64,000 bases of DNA from Marinobacter fuscus. GTDB taxonomy: Bacteria > Pseudomonadota > Gammaproteobacteria > Pseudomonadales > Oleiphilaceae. Every line of letters starts with the position of its first letter. The stretch's first letter is position 1. The stretch lies in assembly GCF_003007675.1 (NCBI RefSeq), contig NZ_PXNP01000009.1, forward strand, positions 407,461 through 471,460. The letters are read 5' to 3'. The notes under the pieces were generated by a model. That model worked only from the letters and a program-made list of their open reading frames with translations, was not told the origin of the DNA and made no database searches. Position numbers and translations under genes: made by a program. Of the stretch, positions 15,785-25,460 are shown one piece after another.

Positions 15785-17563
15785 CTACGTCGTGGAATGA
15801 ACGCTTACGGTGGCATGGGCCTGGGCCCTCGGCAGCAGGCGCTCGTAATAGAACTCGGCGGTATGCAGCTTGGTCTGGTAGAAGGCGCTGGATTCCGTGC
15901 CACCGTTGGCCAACTTATCCACAGCCACGGTAGCCTGGCGTAGCCACATATACGCCATGGTCACGTAGCCGCTGTACATCAGGAAGTCGTTGGCCGCTGC
16001 GCTTACCGCGTCCCGATCCTTGCGGGCGGCAAGCATCACCCGCACCGTCAGGAAATTCCATTGTGCCGTGAGTTTCAGCAGCTCCACTGCCATCGGTCGC
16101 AGCTGTTTGTTGGTCAGTTGTTTGCGGGCGAAGTTGGCAATCTTGAAGGTAAATTCACGCACGGCACCTCCCTGAGTGCTGAGCAACACCTTCCGTCCTA
16201 ACAGGTCCAGAGCCTGGATGCCGGTGGTGCCTTCATAGAGAGTGGCAATCCTGGTGTCTCGGACAATCTGCTCCATACCATGTTCACGAATGTAGCCGTG
16301 TCCGCCAAACACCTGCATGCCAAGGTTTGTTGCCTCGTAGCCCATTTCGGTGAGGAAGCCTTTGAGAATTGGGGTCAGAAAACCCAGCTTGTTGTCGTAC
16401 TTGTCTGCCAGTTTATGGTTGCCTTGGGTGTTTGCCTCTACCATGTGATCCGCCAGTTTCGCGGCGTAATACAGCATCGCACGGCCACCCTCGGCGATGG
16501 CTTTCTGGGTCAGCAGCATGCGCCGGACGTCGGCATGATGGATCAGGCTGTCAGCGTCCTGATCCGGTTCTTTCTTGCCGGACAGAGCCCGCATCGAGCG
16601 GCGCTCCCGGGCGTAGTCGAGCGCCCATTGATAGGAAAGCTCAGCCGGGCCGACACCCTGGATGGCGGTGCCGATGCGGGCGGTGTTCATAAAGGTAAAC
16701 ATACACTCCAGGCCCCGGTTTTCCGATCCGATCAGGTAACCGGTGGCGCCATCAAAATTCATCACACAGGTGGCTGAGGCCTTGATGCCCATTTTCTTTT
16801 CCAGCGCGCCGCAATGCACGGCGTTGCGTTCGCCAACCCCGCCTTGGCCATCGGGCAGGAACTTGGGCACAATAAACAGGCTGATGCCGCGGGTACCCCG
16901 GGGCGCATCCGGCAGCCGTGCAAGTACTATGTGGACAATGTTCTCGGTCAGATCGTGATCGCCCGAGGAAATGAAAATCTTGGTGCCGGACAGTCTGTAG
17001 CTGCTATCGAGCTGAGGTTCCGCCCGGGTTTTCACCTGCCCCAGATCAGTGCCGCACTGGGGTTCGGTCAGGCACATGGTGCCCCCCCAACGGCCTTCGG
17101 TAAGTGGTACCAGGTAGGTTTGTTGCTGTTGCTCATCCCCGTGCAGTTGAATCGTGTTCATGGCTCCCAGGGACAGGCCCGGGTACATGGCAAACGACCA
17201 GTTGGCGGTACCCATCATTTCCTGCTTGAACAGGCCCATGGAGGTGGGTAGTCCCTGGCCGCCGAACGCTTCCGGTGCAGACAGACCCTGCCAGCCACCC
17301 GCCAGATACTGGCTGTAGGCCTCTTTATAACCTTTCGGTGTGGTTACTAAACCGTTGTTGAGCTGACAACCCTCTTCGTCGCCGCTCTGGTACAGCGGGC
17401 TGAGTACCTGTTCGCAAAACCTGCCGCACTCGCTCAGGATTGCGTCGACAATATCTGGCGTGGCATTGCCCCCGGAGCTCAAGGACTGGTAGTGGCCCGG
17501 ATAATCGAACACGTCGTTGAGCAGAAACTTCATATCCCTCAGGGGGGCTTTATACACAGGCAT
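15785..17563 (-). CDS. Acyl-CoA dehydrogenase, C-terminus rewritten by IS66 insertion
   Basis: 592 residues. The N-terminus MPVYKAPLRDMKFLLNDVFDYPGHYQSL and the C-terminal extension are typical of the large acyl-CoA dehydrogenase subgroup that includes DmdC-like enzymes. These are FAD enzymes that oxidise acyl-CoA to enoyl-CoA. Catalytic-domain signatures are present (MCLTEPQCGTDLG, GTKIFISSGDHD, QVFGGHGYIREHGMEQIVRD, EGTTGIQALDLLGRK). The last residues, VSVHSTT, are encoded by the right TIR of the IS66 element. The native tail of about 21 residues lies beyond the element at 13044-13119. The core is intact, so activity may survive. Confidence 0.9.
   Translation of the reverse strand: MPVYKAPLRDMKFLLNDVFDYPGHYQSLSSGGNATPDIVDAILSECGRFCEQVLSPLYQSGDEEGCQLNNGLVTTPKGYKEAYSQYLAGGWQGLSAPEAFGGQGLPTSMGLFKQEMMGTANWSFAMYPGLSLGAMNTIQLHGDEQQQQTYLVPLTEGRWGGTMCLTEPQCGTDLGQVKTRAEPQLDSSYRLSGTKIFISSGDHDLTENIVHIVLARLPDAPRGTRGISLFIVPKFLPDGQGGVGERNAVHCGALEKKMGIKASATCVMNFDGATGYLIGSENRGLECMFTFMNTARIGTAIQGVGPAELSYQWALDYARERRSMRALSGKKEPDQDADSLIHHADVRRMLLTQKAIAEGGRAMLYYAAKLADHMVEANTQGNHKLADKYDNKLGFLTPILKGFLTEMGYEATNLGMQVFGGHGYIREHGMEQIVRDTRIATLYEGTTGIQALDLLGRKVLLSTQGGAVREFTFKIANFARKQLTNKQLRPMAVELLKLTAQWNFLTVRVMLAARKDRDAVSAAANDFLMYSGYVTMAYMWLRQATVAVDKLANGGTESSAFYQTKLHTAEFYYERLLPRAQAHATVSVHSTT
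15787..15808 (-). repeat. IS66 right terminal inverted repeat
   Basis: 22 bp, the perfect inverse of 13120-13141. On the minus strand it supplies the stop codon (TAG at 15785-15787) and the last residues of the interrupted acyl-CoA dehydrogenase. Confidence 0.95.
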
Positions 17564-17801
17564 ATCCTGTCCTCGTTTGGGCGGTATCGTCAGTTTGTTC
17601 TGGGGCTGCAGGCCCTCTCAGGTTGCAGTTGTACGGCAATACCGGCCAACTGCCATTGACGAAAACTGCCACTTGCTGTGTCAGATTGGGCAATGGGGCA
17701 GCAGATAAAAGGGGCTTCGGGATGATCGGCACCCATACCTGGCCCGTAACCTGAACCATAGCCTTGGTTTCCCGTCTGCTTGGATCAGGAGTGTAAAAAA
17801 T

Positions 17802-18386
17802 ATGCAAAAACATCATTATCCACAGGTATTCAATGGCCTTTACCGTGCGGCTCTTATACTGTTGTTGATAACTTTCGTGACCGGTTGTGCCGGGCCGTCA
17901 CTGGAGGATTATTCGGAGCAAACGCCAGCCCTGGTGCCCTCGGAGTTTTTCCAGGGCGAACTTTCAGCAAGGGGCGCGGTCAAGGACTACTCCGGCACCG
18001 TTATCCGTACCTTCGATGCCAGCATCCAGGCAAGCTGGGACACCAACGGTGTGGGTACCCTCGATGAAGTATTCCGGTTCAACGATGGAGAGGTGCAAAC
18101 CCGGGTCTGGACTCTGACGCCACGGGCACAGGGATACCATGCCACGGCGGGTGATGTGGCAGACCCCGGGATTATGCGTTGGCAGGGCAATGCCATTCAT
18201 ATGAATTACGTGCTTCGGGTTGCCTACGGAGACGGTACCATTGACGTAACAATGGATGACTGGATGTATCTGGTGACGCCGGACACCCTGATCAATCAGA
18301 CCACTATGAGCAAGTGGGGTGTCGATGTGGGCGAGGTGGTGCTGGTGATACAGAAACTTGAGAGCGGGCAGGGCCCGCAAGACTGA
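17802..18386 (+). CDS. DUF3833 family lipoprotein
   Basis: 194 residues. A signal segment (RAALILLLITFVTGCAGPS) ends in the lipobox VTGC, predicting a lipid-anchored envelope protein. The body matches DUF3833 (EFFQGELSARGAVKDYSG, FRFNDGEVQTRVWTL, VTMDDWMYLVTPDTLINQTTMSKWG), a lipocalin-like domain. RBS GGAG lies 12 bases before the ATG. It is followed within 25 bp by an RND efflux pair, so co-transcription is likely. The function of the family is unknown. Confidence 0.85.
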   Translation: MQKHHYPQVFNGLYRAALILLLITFVTGCAGPSLEDYSEQTPALVPSEFFQGELSARGAVKDYSGTVIRTFDASIQASWDTNGVGTLDEVFRFNDGEVQTRVWTLTPRAQGYHATAGDVADPGIMRWQGNAIHMNYVLRVAYGDGTIDVTMDDWMYLVTPDTLINQTTMSKWGVDVGEVVLVIQKLESGQGPQD

Positions 18387-18410
18387 ACACAATCAAGGTT
18401 GGCATAGCGG

Positions 18411-19505
18411 ATGTGGAAACAGTGGGTCATTGCAGCAGTTCTGATTGCGTTCGCTGCCGCCGGGGCCGGGTGGTACCTGTCGTTTTCGTCTTCACCGGCA
18501 GACACCTCTTCCGGTGCGGCCCGGGTGAGCAAGGTGAGTGCGGTGACGCCGGAAGTCCGAATCCTGCGTGACGAAGTGGCGGCGGTTGCCAACCTGAAAG
18601 CGGCAGATGCTGTGGAGCTGGTGGCAGAAGCCAGCGGACGGGTGGTGGAATTCAATCTCGCGCCCGGTCAACGAATTCCACGGGGCACTCTCATCCTCCG
18701 GCTCGACGACCGCCAGGCCCGGGCCGATGTCGCGGTCATTGAAGCCGAACTGGAGGATGCCCGTAAACAGCTACAGCGGGCCCGTAGCCTGCGCTCCAGC
18801 AACAGTGTTGCCCAGTCCCGGGTTGATGAGCTGGTCACTGTGGTGAGCGTGGCCGAGGCCAGGCTGTCTGCTGCCCGTGTGCGCCTGCAGAACCATAGCA
18901 TTATCGCACCGTTTGATGGCGTGGCCGGTCTGTCCGATGTGGGTGAGGGCACCTACCTGCAGATGGGGGATGTCATTACCACCCTGGACAACACCGACCG
19001 GATGGAACTCCGGTTCGCCATTCCCGAGCGGTTTCTCGGCCAGGTGCGGCCCGGGCAGGCAGTGCGCGCCACCTCGTCCGCGTTCCCGGATATCCGGTTT
19101 ACAGGTGAGTTGGTGCAGCTTGATAGCCGGGTGAACGAGTTAAGCCGGAGCTTGTCGGCGCGTGCCCTGATCGATAATCGTGATGGCCGGTTGCGCCCTG
19201 GCCAGTTCATGTCGGCATCACTGACTCTGGCACAGCGCGAGGGGCTGGTGATACCGGAGCAGGCGGTGATGATTCGCGGTAATGACAAATACGTTTTTGT
19301 GGCAGAAGACGGTGTTGCCCGCCGGGTGTCGGTGCAGACCGGCGCCCGGTTGCCCGGGTTGGTGGAAGTTATGGATGGCCTGAGCCCGACAGATTCGGTG
19401 GTGGTGACCGGTCAGGATCGCCTGAGCACCGGAGAGCGGGTAGAAGTGCTTGACCCGGGCCAGGCCATTCCGCCCAACCGGTTTGTTGGCAGTCTGGAGC
19501 CCTGA
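18411..19505 (+). CDS. RND efflux periplasmic adaptor subunit
   Basis: 364 residues. An N-terminal membrane anchor (WVIAAVLIAFAAAGAGWYLSF) is followed by a biotinyl-lipoyl-like half (VVEFNLAPGQRIPRGTLILRLDD), a helical hairpin (about 100-150), the second lipoyl half (IIAPFDGVAGLSDVGEGTYLQMGD) and beta-barrel domains. This is the membrane-fusion protein of a tripartite RND pump. It ends 2 bases before the permease gene. No outer-membrane factor gene is adjacent, so a TolC-like partner must lie elsewhere. Confidence 0.93.
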   Translation: MWKQWVIAAVLIAFAAAGAGWYLSFSSSPADTSSGAARVSKVSAVTPEVRILRDEVAAVANLKAADAVELVAEASGRVVEFNLAPGQRIPRGTLILRLDDRQARADVAVIEAELEDARKQLQRARSLRSSNSVAQSRVDELVTVVSVAEARLSAARVRLQNHSIIAPFDGVAGLSDVGEGTYLQMGDVITTLDNTDRMELRFAIPERFLGQVRPGQAVRATSSAFPDIRFTGELVQLDSRVNELSRSLSARALIDNRDGRLRPGQFMSASLTLAQREGLVIPEQAVMIRGNDKYVFVAEDGVARRVSVQTGARLPGLVEVMDGLSPTDSVVVTGQDRLSTGERVEVLDPGQAIPPNRFVGSLEP

Positions 19506-19507
19506 TC

Positions 19508-22500
19508 ATGGTGGTATCCGATGTTTCGATCAAGCGGCCGGTGTTTGCGACGGTTCTGAGCCTGTTGATTGTGGTGTTCGGCGTGGCTGCACTGCAGGGA
19601 TTGCCGGTTCGCGAGTATCCCGACATAGATCCGCCGATTGTGTCTGTGTCTACTAATTATACCGGCGCTGCGGCCGAGGTGGTGGACACCCAGGTTACCC
19701 AGGTGCTTGAGGGCGCGATCAGCGGTATTGAAGGTATTCGTTCGATCGAGTCTTCCACAGAACAGGGGGAGTCCCGCACTACCATCGAGTTTGATACCGG
19801 CCGGGATATTGATATCGCGGCCAACGACGTTCGGGATGCGGTCTCCCGGGTACTCAGTCAGTTGCCAGACGAAGCCGACGCTCCGGTTGTCCGCAAGGCG
19901 GATTCCGATGCCCGGCCGATGATGTGGGTTACGCTGACCAGTGACGTCTGGGACAGTGCCGAACTGAGTGACTATGCAGACAGGGTGCTGGCAGACCGTC
20001 TGGCGGTGCTTGATGGCGTGGCAGACGTTCGCATTGGCGGGGAGCGGCGCTATGCCATCAGAATCTGGCTCGACCGCACCCGGCTGGCGGCCCGTAACGT
20101 AACAGTGGCGGAGGTTGAACAGGCGCTGCGCCAGAACAACGTGGAATTACCGGCAGGCTCCATCGACTCGGCTACCCGTAACTTTACAGTGCGTGCCGAA
20201 GGCAGGTTATCCACAGCCGATGAATTCCGCAAACTGGTCATCCGGCGTGAGGGCAACGATCTGCTGCGCCTGGCTGATGTCGCCAAGGTCGGGGTGGGCG
20301 TGGAGTCCGATGTTGGTCGCTTGCGTGCCAATGGCGAAACCGCGATTGGCATGGGGGTGATCCGCCAGTCCAAAGCCAACACGGTGGCGGTATCTAACGC
20401 GGTTCAGGCTGAACTGGATAAGATTCGACAGACCCTGCCACCGGAAGTCAGTATACGCGAGAGTTACGACGAGTCCCTGTTCATTCGCGCCTCCATTGAG
20501 GAAGTGCTGACCACTCTGGCCATTGCTGTTTCCCTGGTCATTCTGGTGATTTTCCTGTTTTTGAGATCCTGGCGGGCAACGCTGATTCCGGCGGTGACCA
20601 TACCGGTGGCAGTGATCGGAGCCTTCATTGGGCTGGGGTTTCTGGGTTTCTCCATCAATGTTCTGACTTTACTGGCAATCATTCTTGCCATAGGCCTGGT
20701 GGTGGACGACGCCATCGTGATGCTGGAGAACATTCAGCGCCGGATTGACGAAGGCGAGCCGCCCTTGCTGGCGGCTTTCCGGGGTGCCCGACAGGTGGCG
20801 TTTGCGGTGGTGGCCACTACTCTGACGCTGGTGGCCGTGTTCGTACCGATCTCGTTCATGGGCGGGAACGTGGGCCGGTTATTTGCCGAGTTCGGTTTTA
20901 CCCTGGCTGCGGCCGTGGTGGTGTCCAGCCTGGTGGCGCTCACACTGGCGCCTATGCTGTGTTCCAAATGGCTTAGGCACAGCCCGGAAACGGCGGAAGG
21001 CCATCGCTTGTGGGCGTTCAGTGAATCAGTGTTGACTGGCCTTACCCGGGGCTATGAAAAACTGCTGAGATTTTCCCTGAGCCAGCCCGGACTGCTGTTG
21101 GGCCTGGGAGTGGTTGGCTTGCTGGTGGCTGGTGTGATTTATCCACAGTTGCCCGAAGAGCTCTCGCCCAGTGAAGACCGGGGCGCTATTATCATGCCGG
21201 TCAGTGCCCCCCGGGGAGCGACCGTTGAGTATACGGATCATTTTGTATTGCAGGCCGAGGAACGCCTGCTGCCCTACCTGGAAGAGGGGATTGCCCAGCG
21301 TTTTCTGTCGATTGTCGGGTTCCGCAATGAAGAAGACAGCGCGTTCATGATTATGGGGTTGGTGCCCTGGGAGGATCGAACCGTCCAGCAACAGCAGGTG
21401 ACTTCGGATATCCGGGCAAAACTGTCTGATATTTCCGGTGTCCGGATCAACGTGATTAACCCCGCCGGACTGGGGCAGAGGGGGTTCAGCCAGTCTGTGC
21501 AGTTCGTGATTGCCGGGCCGGACTACCCCTCGGTTCAGGCGTGGAGTGAAGAGATTGTCGAGCGGGCCAAAGCCAACCCCAACCTGCTGAATGTCGACAC
21601 GGATTTTGAGCTCACCCGCCCGGAGCTTCGGGTTCAGATAGACCGGGATCGAGCGGCCGATCTGGACATTACCATTCAGGATGTGGGCCTTACGCTGCAG
21701 ACCATGCTGGCTTCGCGCAAGGTGACTACCTACCTTGATCGGGGCCGGGAATACGATGTCATCCTGCAGGCCGATGATGCGGATCGGGCCCGCCCAGCCG
21801 ATCTGGAGGAGATTTTCATGCGGCCCCGAGCCGGAGGTGAGTTGATTCCCTTAAAGGCGTTGGTGGCAGTGGAGGAGGTTGGTGCCAACCCGGATTTGCG
21901 ACGGATTGATCGCCTGCCGGCTGTGGTGGTGAGTGCCTCACTGGCAGAAGGCTATGACCTTGGCAGCGCACTGGCGTACCTGAATAATCTGGCTGTGGAT
22001 AACTTGCCGTCAGAGGCCAGGTTGAGCTTTCAGGGGCTATCCCGGGAATTCCAGGAATCATCCAGCGCTATCTACCTGACCTTCGGTCTGGCTTTCATCA
22101 TCGTGTTTCTGGTGTTGGCAGCCCAGTTTGAAAGCTGGATCCATCCGTTGATCATAATGCTATCGGTGCCTCTGGCGGTCACCGGTGCGCTGCTGGCACT
22201 GGCGTGGACCGGCATCAGTCTGAATATCTACAGCCAGATCGGCATCATCATGTTGCTGGGCCTGATGGCCAAGAATGGCATTTTGATCGTCGAGTTCGCC
22301 AATCAGCTGAGGGACAAGGGTTACAGTGTGCGGGACGCCATTCTCGAAGGTGCCATCCTGCGTTTCCGGCCCGTATTGATGACCACCATATCCACGGTGT
22401 TCGGTGCCGTGCCTTTGGTGCTGGCCACCGGGGCTGGCGCCGAGAGCCGGGCGGCCATTGGTGTTGTTATCCTTGGTGGCCTGGTATTTGCCACCACGCT

Positions 22501-22633
22501 GACCCTGTTCATCATTCCGGTGCTATATAACCTGCTGGCTCGATTTGCCAAATCTTCCAACGCGGTAGAGAAGGAGCTGGAACGGCTGTCTGTGGATAAT
22601 CACAGGGATAATTCGTTGAGAAATCCGGGGTAA
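19508..22633 (+). CDS. RND family efflux transporter permease
   Basis: 1041 residues, the usual length of AcrB/MexF-type pumps. It starts MVVSDVSIKRPVFATVLSLLIVVFGVAALQGLPVREYPDIDPP and carries the TM4 proton-relay aspartates in GLVVDDAIVMLENIQRR. Two groups of six membrane helices and two large periplasmic loops are visible. It works with the preceding adaptor to expel solutes or drugs; the substrate cannot be told from sequence. The gene contains three TTATCCACA-type DnaA boxes (20207, 21139, 22591). Confidence 0.95.
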   Translation: MVVSDVSIKRPVFATVLSLLIVVFGVAALQGLPVREYPDIDPPIVSVSTNYTGAAAEVVDTQVTQVLEGAISGIEGIRSIESSTEQGESRTTIEFDTGRDIDIAANDVRDAVSRVLSQLPDEADAPVVRKADSDARPMMWVTLTSDVWDSAELSDYADRVLADRLAVLDGVADVRIGGERRYAIRIWLDRTRLAARNVTVAEVEQALRQNNVELPAGSIDSATRNFTVRAEGRLSTADEFRKLVIRREGNDLLRLADVAKVGVGVESDVGRLRANGETAIGMGVIRQSKANTVAVSNAVQAELDKIRQTLPPEVSIRESYDESLFIRASIEEVLTTLAIAVSLVILVIFLFLRSWRATLIPAVTIPVAVIGAFIGLGFLGFSINVLTLLAIILAIGLVVDDAIVMLENIQRRIDEGEPPLLAAFRGARQVAFAVVATTLTLVAVFVPISFMGGNVGRLFAEFGFTLAAAVVVSSLVALTLAPMLCSKWLRHSPETAEGHRLWAFSESVLTGLTRGYEKLLRFSLSQPGLLLGLGVVGLLVAGVIYPQLPEELSPSEDRGAIIMPVSAPRGATVEYTDHFVLQAEERLLPYLEEGIAQRFLSIVGFRNEEDSAFMIMGLVPWEDRTVQQQQVTSDIRAKLSDISGVRINVINPAGLGQRGFSQSVQFVIAGPDYPSVQAWSEEIVERAKANPNLLNVDTDFELTRPELRVQIDRDRAADLDITIQDVGLTLQTMLASRKVTTYLDRGREYDVILQADDADRARPADLEEIFMRPRAGGELIPLKALVAVEEVGANPDLRRIDRLPAVVVSASLAEGYDLGSALAYLNNLAVDNLPSEARLSFQGLSREFQESSSAIYLTFGLAFIIVFLVLAAQFESWIHPLIIMLSVPLAVTGALLALAWTGISLNIYSQIGIIMLLGLMAKNGILIVEFANQLRDKGYSVRDAILEGAILRFRPVLMTTISTVFGAVPLVLATGAGAESRAAIGVVILGGLVFATTLTLFIIPVLYNLLARFAKSSNAVEKELERLSVDNHRDNSLRNPG

Positions 22634-22908
22634 ATTTAAAGAACACATAATTATCAGAGCTTTAAGTCTGTTTGTAAGCGATTTTGGGTTGCTGATTCTT
22701 GTGGATAACTTTTTGAATACTTTTATAAGGTATGATCAACAACAGTATGAATTATCAGGTTTTTCAATTTGCAACCTGAGTGAATTCCGAGACCGGGTCC
22801 TGATCTGATCAAAAAATGCACATTTCACCTGCAATTTGGCCGGTGAAACGTTATACTCGCCGCCCTGTTTTTCTACCCTTGTTTCCAGCCCGATTTCCGA
22901 GGTGAATA
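22634..22908. other. AT-rich intergenic region upstream of mnmG; candidate oriC or DnaA-binding locus
   Basis: 275 bp with no gene, visibly AT-rich. A perfect DnaA box (TGTGGATAA, 22700-22708) lies inside, and another just before it (22591-22599). Runs such as ACTTTTTGAATACTTTTATAAGG and several GATC sites (near 22733, 22801 and 22806) are present. The region is the centre of a nine-box cluster spanning 15915-24810. In E. coli oriC lies directly upstream of mnmG, whereas in Pseudomonas it lies by dnaA. A promoter for mnmG is possible here (TTGTGG near 22699, TTATAA near 22723). Origin function is inferred. Confidence 0.5.
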
Positions 22909-24795
22909 GTGGAGTTTCCGACCCGTTTCGATGTCATTGTCATTGGTGGCGGCCATGCCGGTACTGAAGCCGCGCTGGCGGCGGCACGCATGGGTTCGCA
23001 AACCCTGCTGCTGACCCACAACATTGAGACTTTGGGCCAGATGTCCTGTAATCCGGCCATCGGCGGTATCGGTAAAAGCCACCTGGTGAAGGAAATCGAT
23101 GCCTTGGGCGGTGCCATGGCCCGGGCCACCGACCAGGCCGGTATCCAGTTCCGGGTACTGAATAGCCGCAAAGGCCCGGCGGTTCGGGCAACCCGGGCCC
23201 AGGCCGATCGGGTGCTTTACAAGGCGGCGATTCGCCAGGTGCTGGAAAACCAGCCCAACCTGACCCTGTTCCAGCAGGCGGCAGACGATCTGATTGTGGA
23301 AAACGATCAGGTCACCGGCGTGGTCACCCAGACGGGTATCCGCTTTAACGCCAAAACCGTGGTACTGACCACCGGCACCTTTCTGGGTGGCGTTATCCAC
23401 ATTGGTATGCAGAATCATGCTGGTGGCCGGGCTGGCGATGCTCCGGCCAACGCCCTGGCCAGACGTCTGCGGGAACTGCCGTTTAATGTCGGTCGCCTGA
23501 AAACCGGCACGCCGCCCAGGATTGACGCCCGCACGGTGGATTTCTCGGTGATGCAGGAGCAGTGGGGCGACGACCCGACACCGGTGATGTCGTTTATCGG
23601 CAGTCGCGGTGAGCATCCGCGGCAGATTTGCTGTTACGTTACCCGCACCACCGAAGAGACCCACGATATCATCCGCAGTGGCTTTGACCGGTCGCCCATG
23701 TTTGCCGGTAATATCGAAGGTGTCGGGCCGCGTTATTGCCCATCCATTGAAGACAAGGTAAATCGTTTTGCCGACAAGGACTCGCACCAGATTTTTGTTG
23801 AGCCGGAAGGCCTGACTACCAACGAGCTGTACCCGAACGGGATATCCACAAGCCTGCCATTTGATATCCAGCTCAAGGCGGTGCGCTCCATTCCCGGTTT
23901 CGAGAACGCCCACATTCTGCGCCCGGGTTACGCCATTGAGTACGACTATCTGAATCCGCAGGATCTGCGCCATACCCTGGAAACCAAATTTATCCACAGC
24001 CTGTATTTTGCCGGGCAGATCAACGGCACCACGGGTTATGAAGAGGCCGGTGCCCAGGGTTTGCTGGCCGGTATCAATGCATCCCTGCGCGCCCAGGAAA
24101 AAGACGAGTGGTACCCGCGCCGGGATGAGGCCTATCTGGGTGTGCTGGTGGACGACCTGATCACCATGGGTACTCAGGAGCCCTACCGGATGTTCACCAG
24201 CCGGGCCGAGTACCGGCTGATTCTACGGGAAGACAACGCCGATCTCCGGTTGACCGAAACCGGCCGCAAGCTGGGGCTGGTGGACGATGAGCGCTGGCAG
24301 AAGTTCAGCGACAAGTGCGACGGCATCAGTAAAGAGCGCCGCCGCCTGGAAAGTACCCGTATTCACCCGAATACCGATGCCGGCGAGCGGGCCAACGTGT
24401 ATCTCAAGCAGCCGATGACCCGCGACCAGTCTCTGGCGGAACTGTTACGACGCCCGGAAATCGTCTACGACCACATTGCCGACATCGGTGCCGACCGAGC
24501 AGCCAGCCAGGATGTGGCCGATCAGGTGGAAATCGAGATCAAGTACGAAGGGTATATTTCCCGTCAGACTGACGAAATCGAACGTTTGCGCAAGAACGAG
24601 AACACGGCCTTACCGCTGGAGTTGGACTACGACGTGATCGGCGGTCTGTCCAATGAAATAAAGCAGAAGCTCAAGGACGTGCGGCCGGAGACAGTGGCTC
24701 AGGCGTCGCGTATACCCGGGGTAACACCGGCCGCGGTGAGCCAGATTCTGGTGTACCTGAAAAAACGCGATCTACTGAAGAAACAGAGCGCCTGA
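22909..24795 (+). CDS. mnmG: tRNA uridine-5-carboxymethylaminomethyl(34) synthesis enzyme MnmG
   Basis: 628 residues, the normal length. The FAD-binding Rossmann motif [19 protein letters not shown] lies near residues 10-28, and the signatures [23 protein letters not shown] and [10 protein letters not shown] follow. With MnmE it modifies the wobble uridine of several tRNAs. The C-terminal helical domain is complete. The gene is followed after 1 base by rsmG, the usual origin-proximal order. Confidence 0.98.
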   Translation: MEFPTRFDVIVIGGGHAGTEAALAAARMGSQTLLLTHNIETLGQMSCNPAIGGIGKSHLVKEIDALGGAMARATDQAGIQFRVLNSRKGPAVRATRAQADRVLYKAAIRQVLENQPNLTLFQQAADDLIVENDQVTGVVTQTGIRFNAKTVVLTTGTFLGGVIHIGMQNHAGGRAGDAPANALARRLRELPFNVGRLKTGTPPRIDARTVDFSVMQEQWGDDPTPVMSFIGSRGEHPRQICCYVTRTTEETHDIIRSGFDRSPMFAGNIEGVGPRYCPSIEDKVNRFADKDSHQIFVEPEGLTTNELYPNGISTSLPFDIQLKAVRSIPGFENAHILRPGYAIEYDYLNPQDLRHTLETKFIHSLYFAGQINGTTGYEEAGAQGLLAGINASLRAQEKDEWYPRRDEAYLGVLVDDLITMGTQEPYRMFTSRAEYRLILREDNADLRLTETGRKLGLVDDERWQKFSDKCDGISKERRRLESTRIHPNTDAGERANVYLKQPMTRDQSLAELLRRPEIVYDHIADIGADRAASQDVADQVEIEIKYEGYISRQTDEIERLRKNENTALPLELDYDVIGGLSNEIKQKLKDVRPETVAQASRIPGVTPAAVSQILVYLKKRDLLKKQSA

Positions 24796-24796
24796 C

Positions 24797-25441
24797 ATGA
24801 GTTATCCACAATGGCCGGCCCAGCTCCGTGACGGGCTGGCGGCAATGGCGCTTGAACAGACCGAAGCACAGCAGCAACAATTACTGGCATTTCTGGGACT
24901 GCTGGAAAAGTGGAATAAGGCCTATAACCTGACAGCGGTACGTGATCCGCGGGAGATGGTGTCACGGCAGCTACTCGACAGCCTGAGCATTCTGCCCTGG
25001 GTGACCGCCGACCATTTGCTGGATGTCGGCGCCGGTGGTGGCCTGCCGGGCATTCCCCTGGCCATTGCCTTACCGGACACCCGTTTTACCCTGCTCGACA
25101 GCAATGGCAAGAAAACCCGCTTTCTGAATCAGTGTGTTCTCGAGCTGGGCCTGAGTAATGTCGAGGTTATCCACGGCCGTGCCGAGGATTGCCAGCCCGA
25201 GACGCCATTTCGCCAGATCAGCAGCCGGGCCTTCACCGCACTGGCCAATCTGGTGCACTGGTGTGACGACCTGCTGGCCAACGACGGCGAGTTCCTTGCC
25301 ATGAAAGGCCAGTTTCCGGATGATGAGGTGGCTGCCCTTCCGGGCCTCTGGCAGGTAGAATCCAGCCATTCCCTGTCTGTCCCCGGAGCCGATGGCGAAC
25401 GCCATCTGCTGATTATCCAACGGACAGGCACTCATCAGTAA
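24797..25441 (+). CDS. rsmG: 16S rRNA (guanine(527)-N7)-methyltransferase RsmG
   Basis: 214 residues. The SAM-binding motif LLDVGAGGGLPGIPLAIALPD and the downstream FTLLDSNGKKTRFLNQ match GidB/RsmG. It methylates G527 of 16S rRNA. It starts 1 base after mnmG and is followed by parA, as in most gammaproteobacterial origin regions. Confidence 0.97.
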   Translation: MSYPQWPAQLRDGLAAMALEQTEAQQQQLLAFLGLLEKWNKAYNLTAVRDPREMVSRQLLDSLSILPWVTADHLLDVGAGGGLPGIPLAIALPDTRFTLLDSNGKKTRFLNQCVLELGLSNVEVIHGRAEDCQPETPFRQISSRAFTALANLVHWCDDLLANDGEFLAMKGQFPDDEVAALPGLWQVESSHSLSVPGADGERHLLIIQRTGTHQ

Positions 25442-25460
25442 CCCGCAACAGGAGGCACAC

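Larger units (their letters stand above)
13119..15809 (+). mobile_element. IS66-family insertion sequence, complete, four ORFs
   Basis: The element is about 2.69 kb with perfect 22-bp terminal inverted repeats beginning GTAAGCG (13120-13141 and 15787-15808), typical of IS66. Flanking direct repeats are present: GTGGCATG (8 bp, the usual IS66 size) if each end includes one extra base, or GGTGGCATGG (10 bp) if the ends are exactly GTAAGCG. It carries tnpA, tnpB, tnpC and a fourth small gene, all intact and overlapping or nearly so. Clean ends, perfect TIRs and an intact duplication suggest a recent insertion. Confidence 0.95.

Noticed and set aside
17564..17801. 238-bp gap between acyl-CoA dehydrogenase and DUF3833 genes
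   Set aside because: Contains only weak frames and no clear operator, hairpin or small gene beyond the expected divergent promoters; one DnaA box lies just inside the DUF3833 gene.
22873..23997. Long minus-strand frame (374 codons) opposite mnmG
   Set aside because: It is antisense to the whole conserved mnmG gene, has low-complexity, His/Gly/Arg-rich composition and no ribosome-binding site. It is a by-product of codon bias in mnmG.
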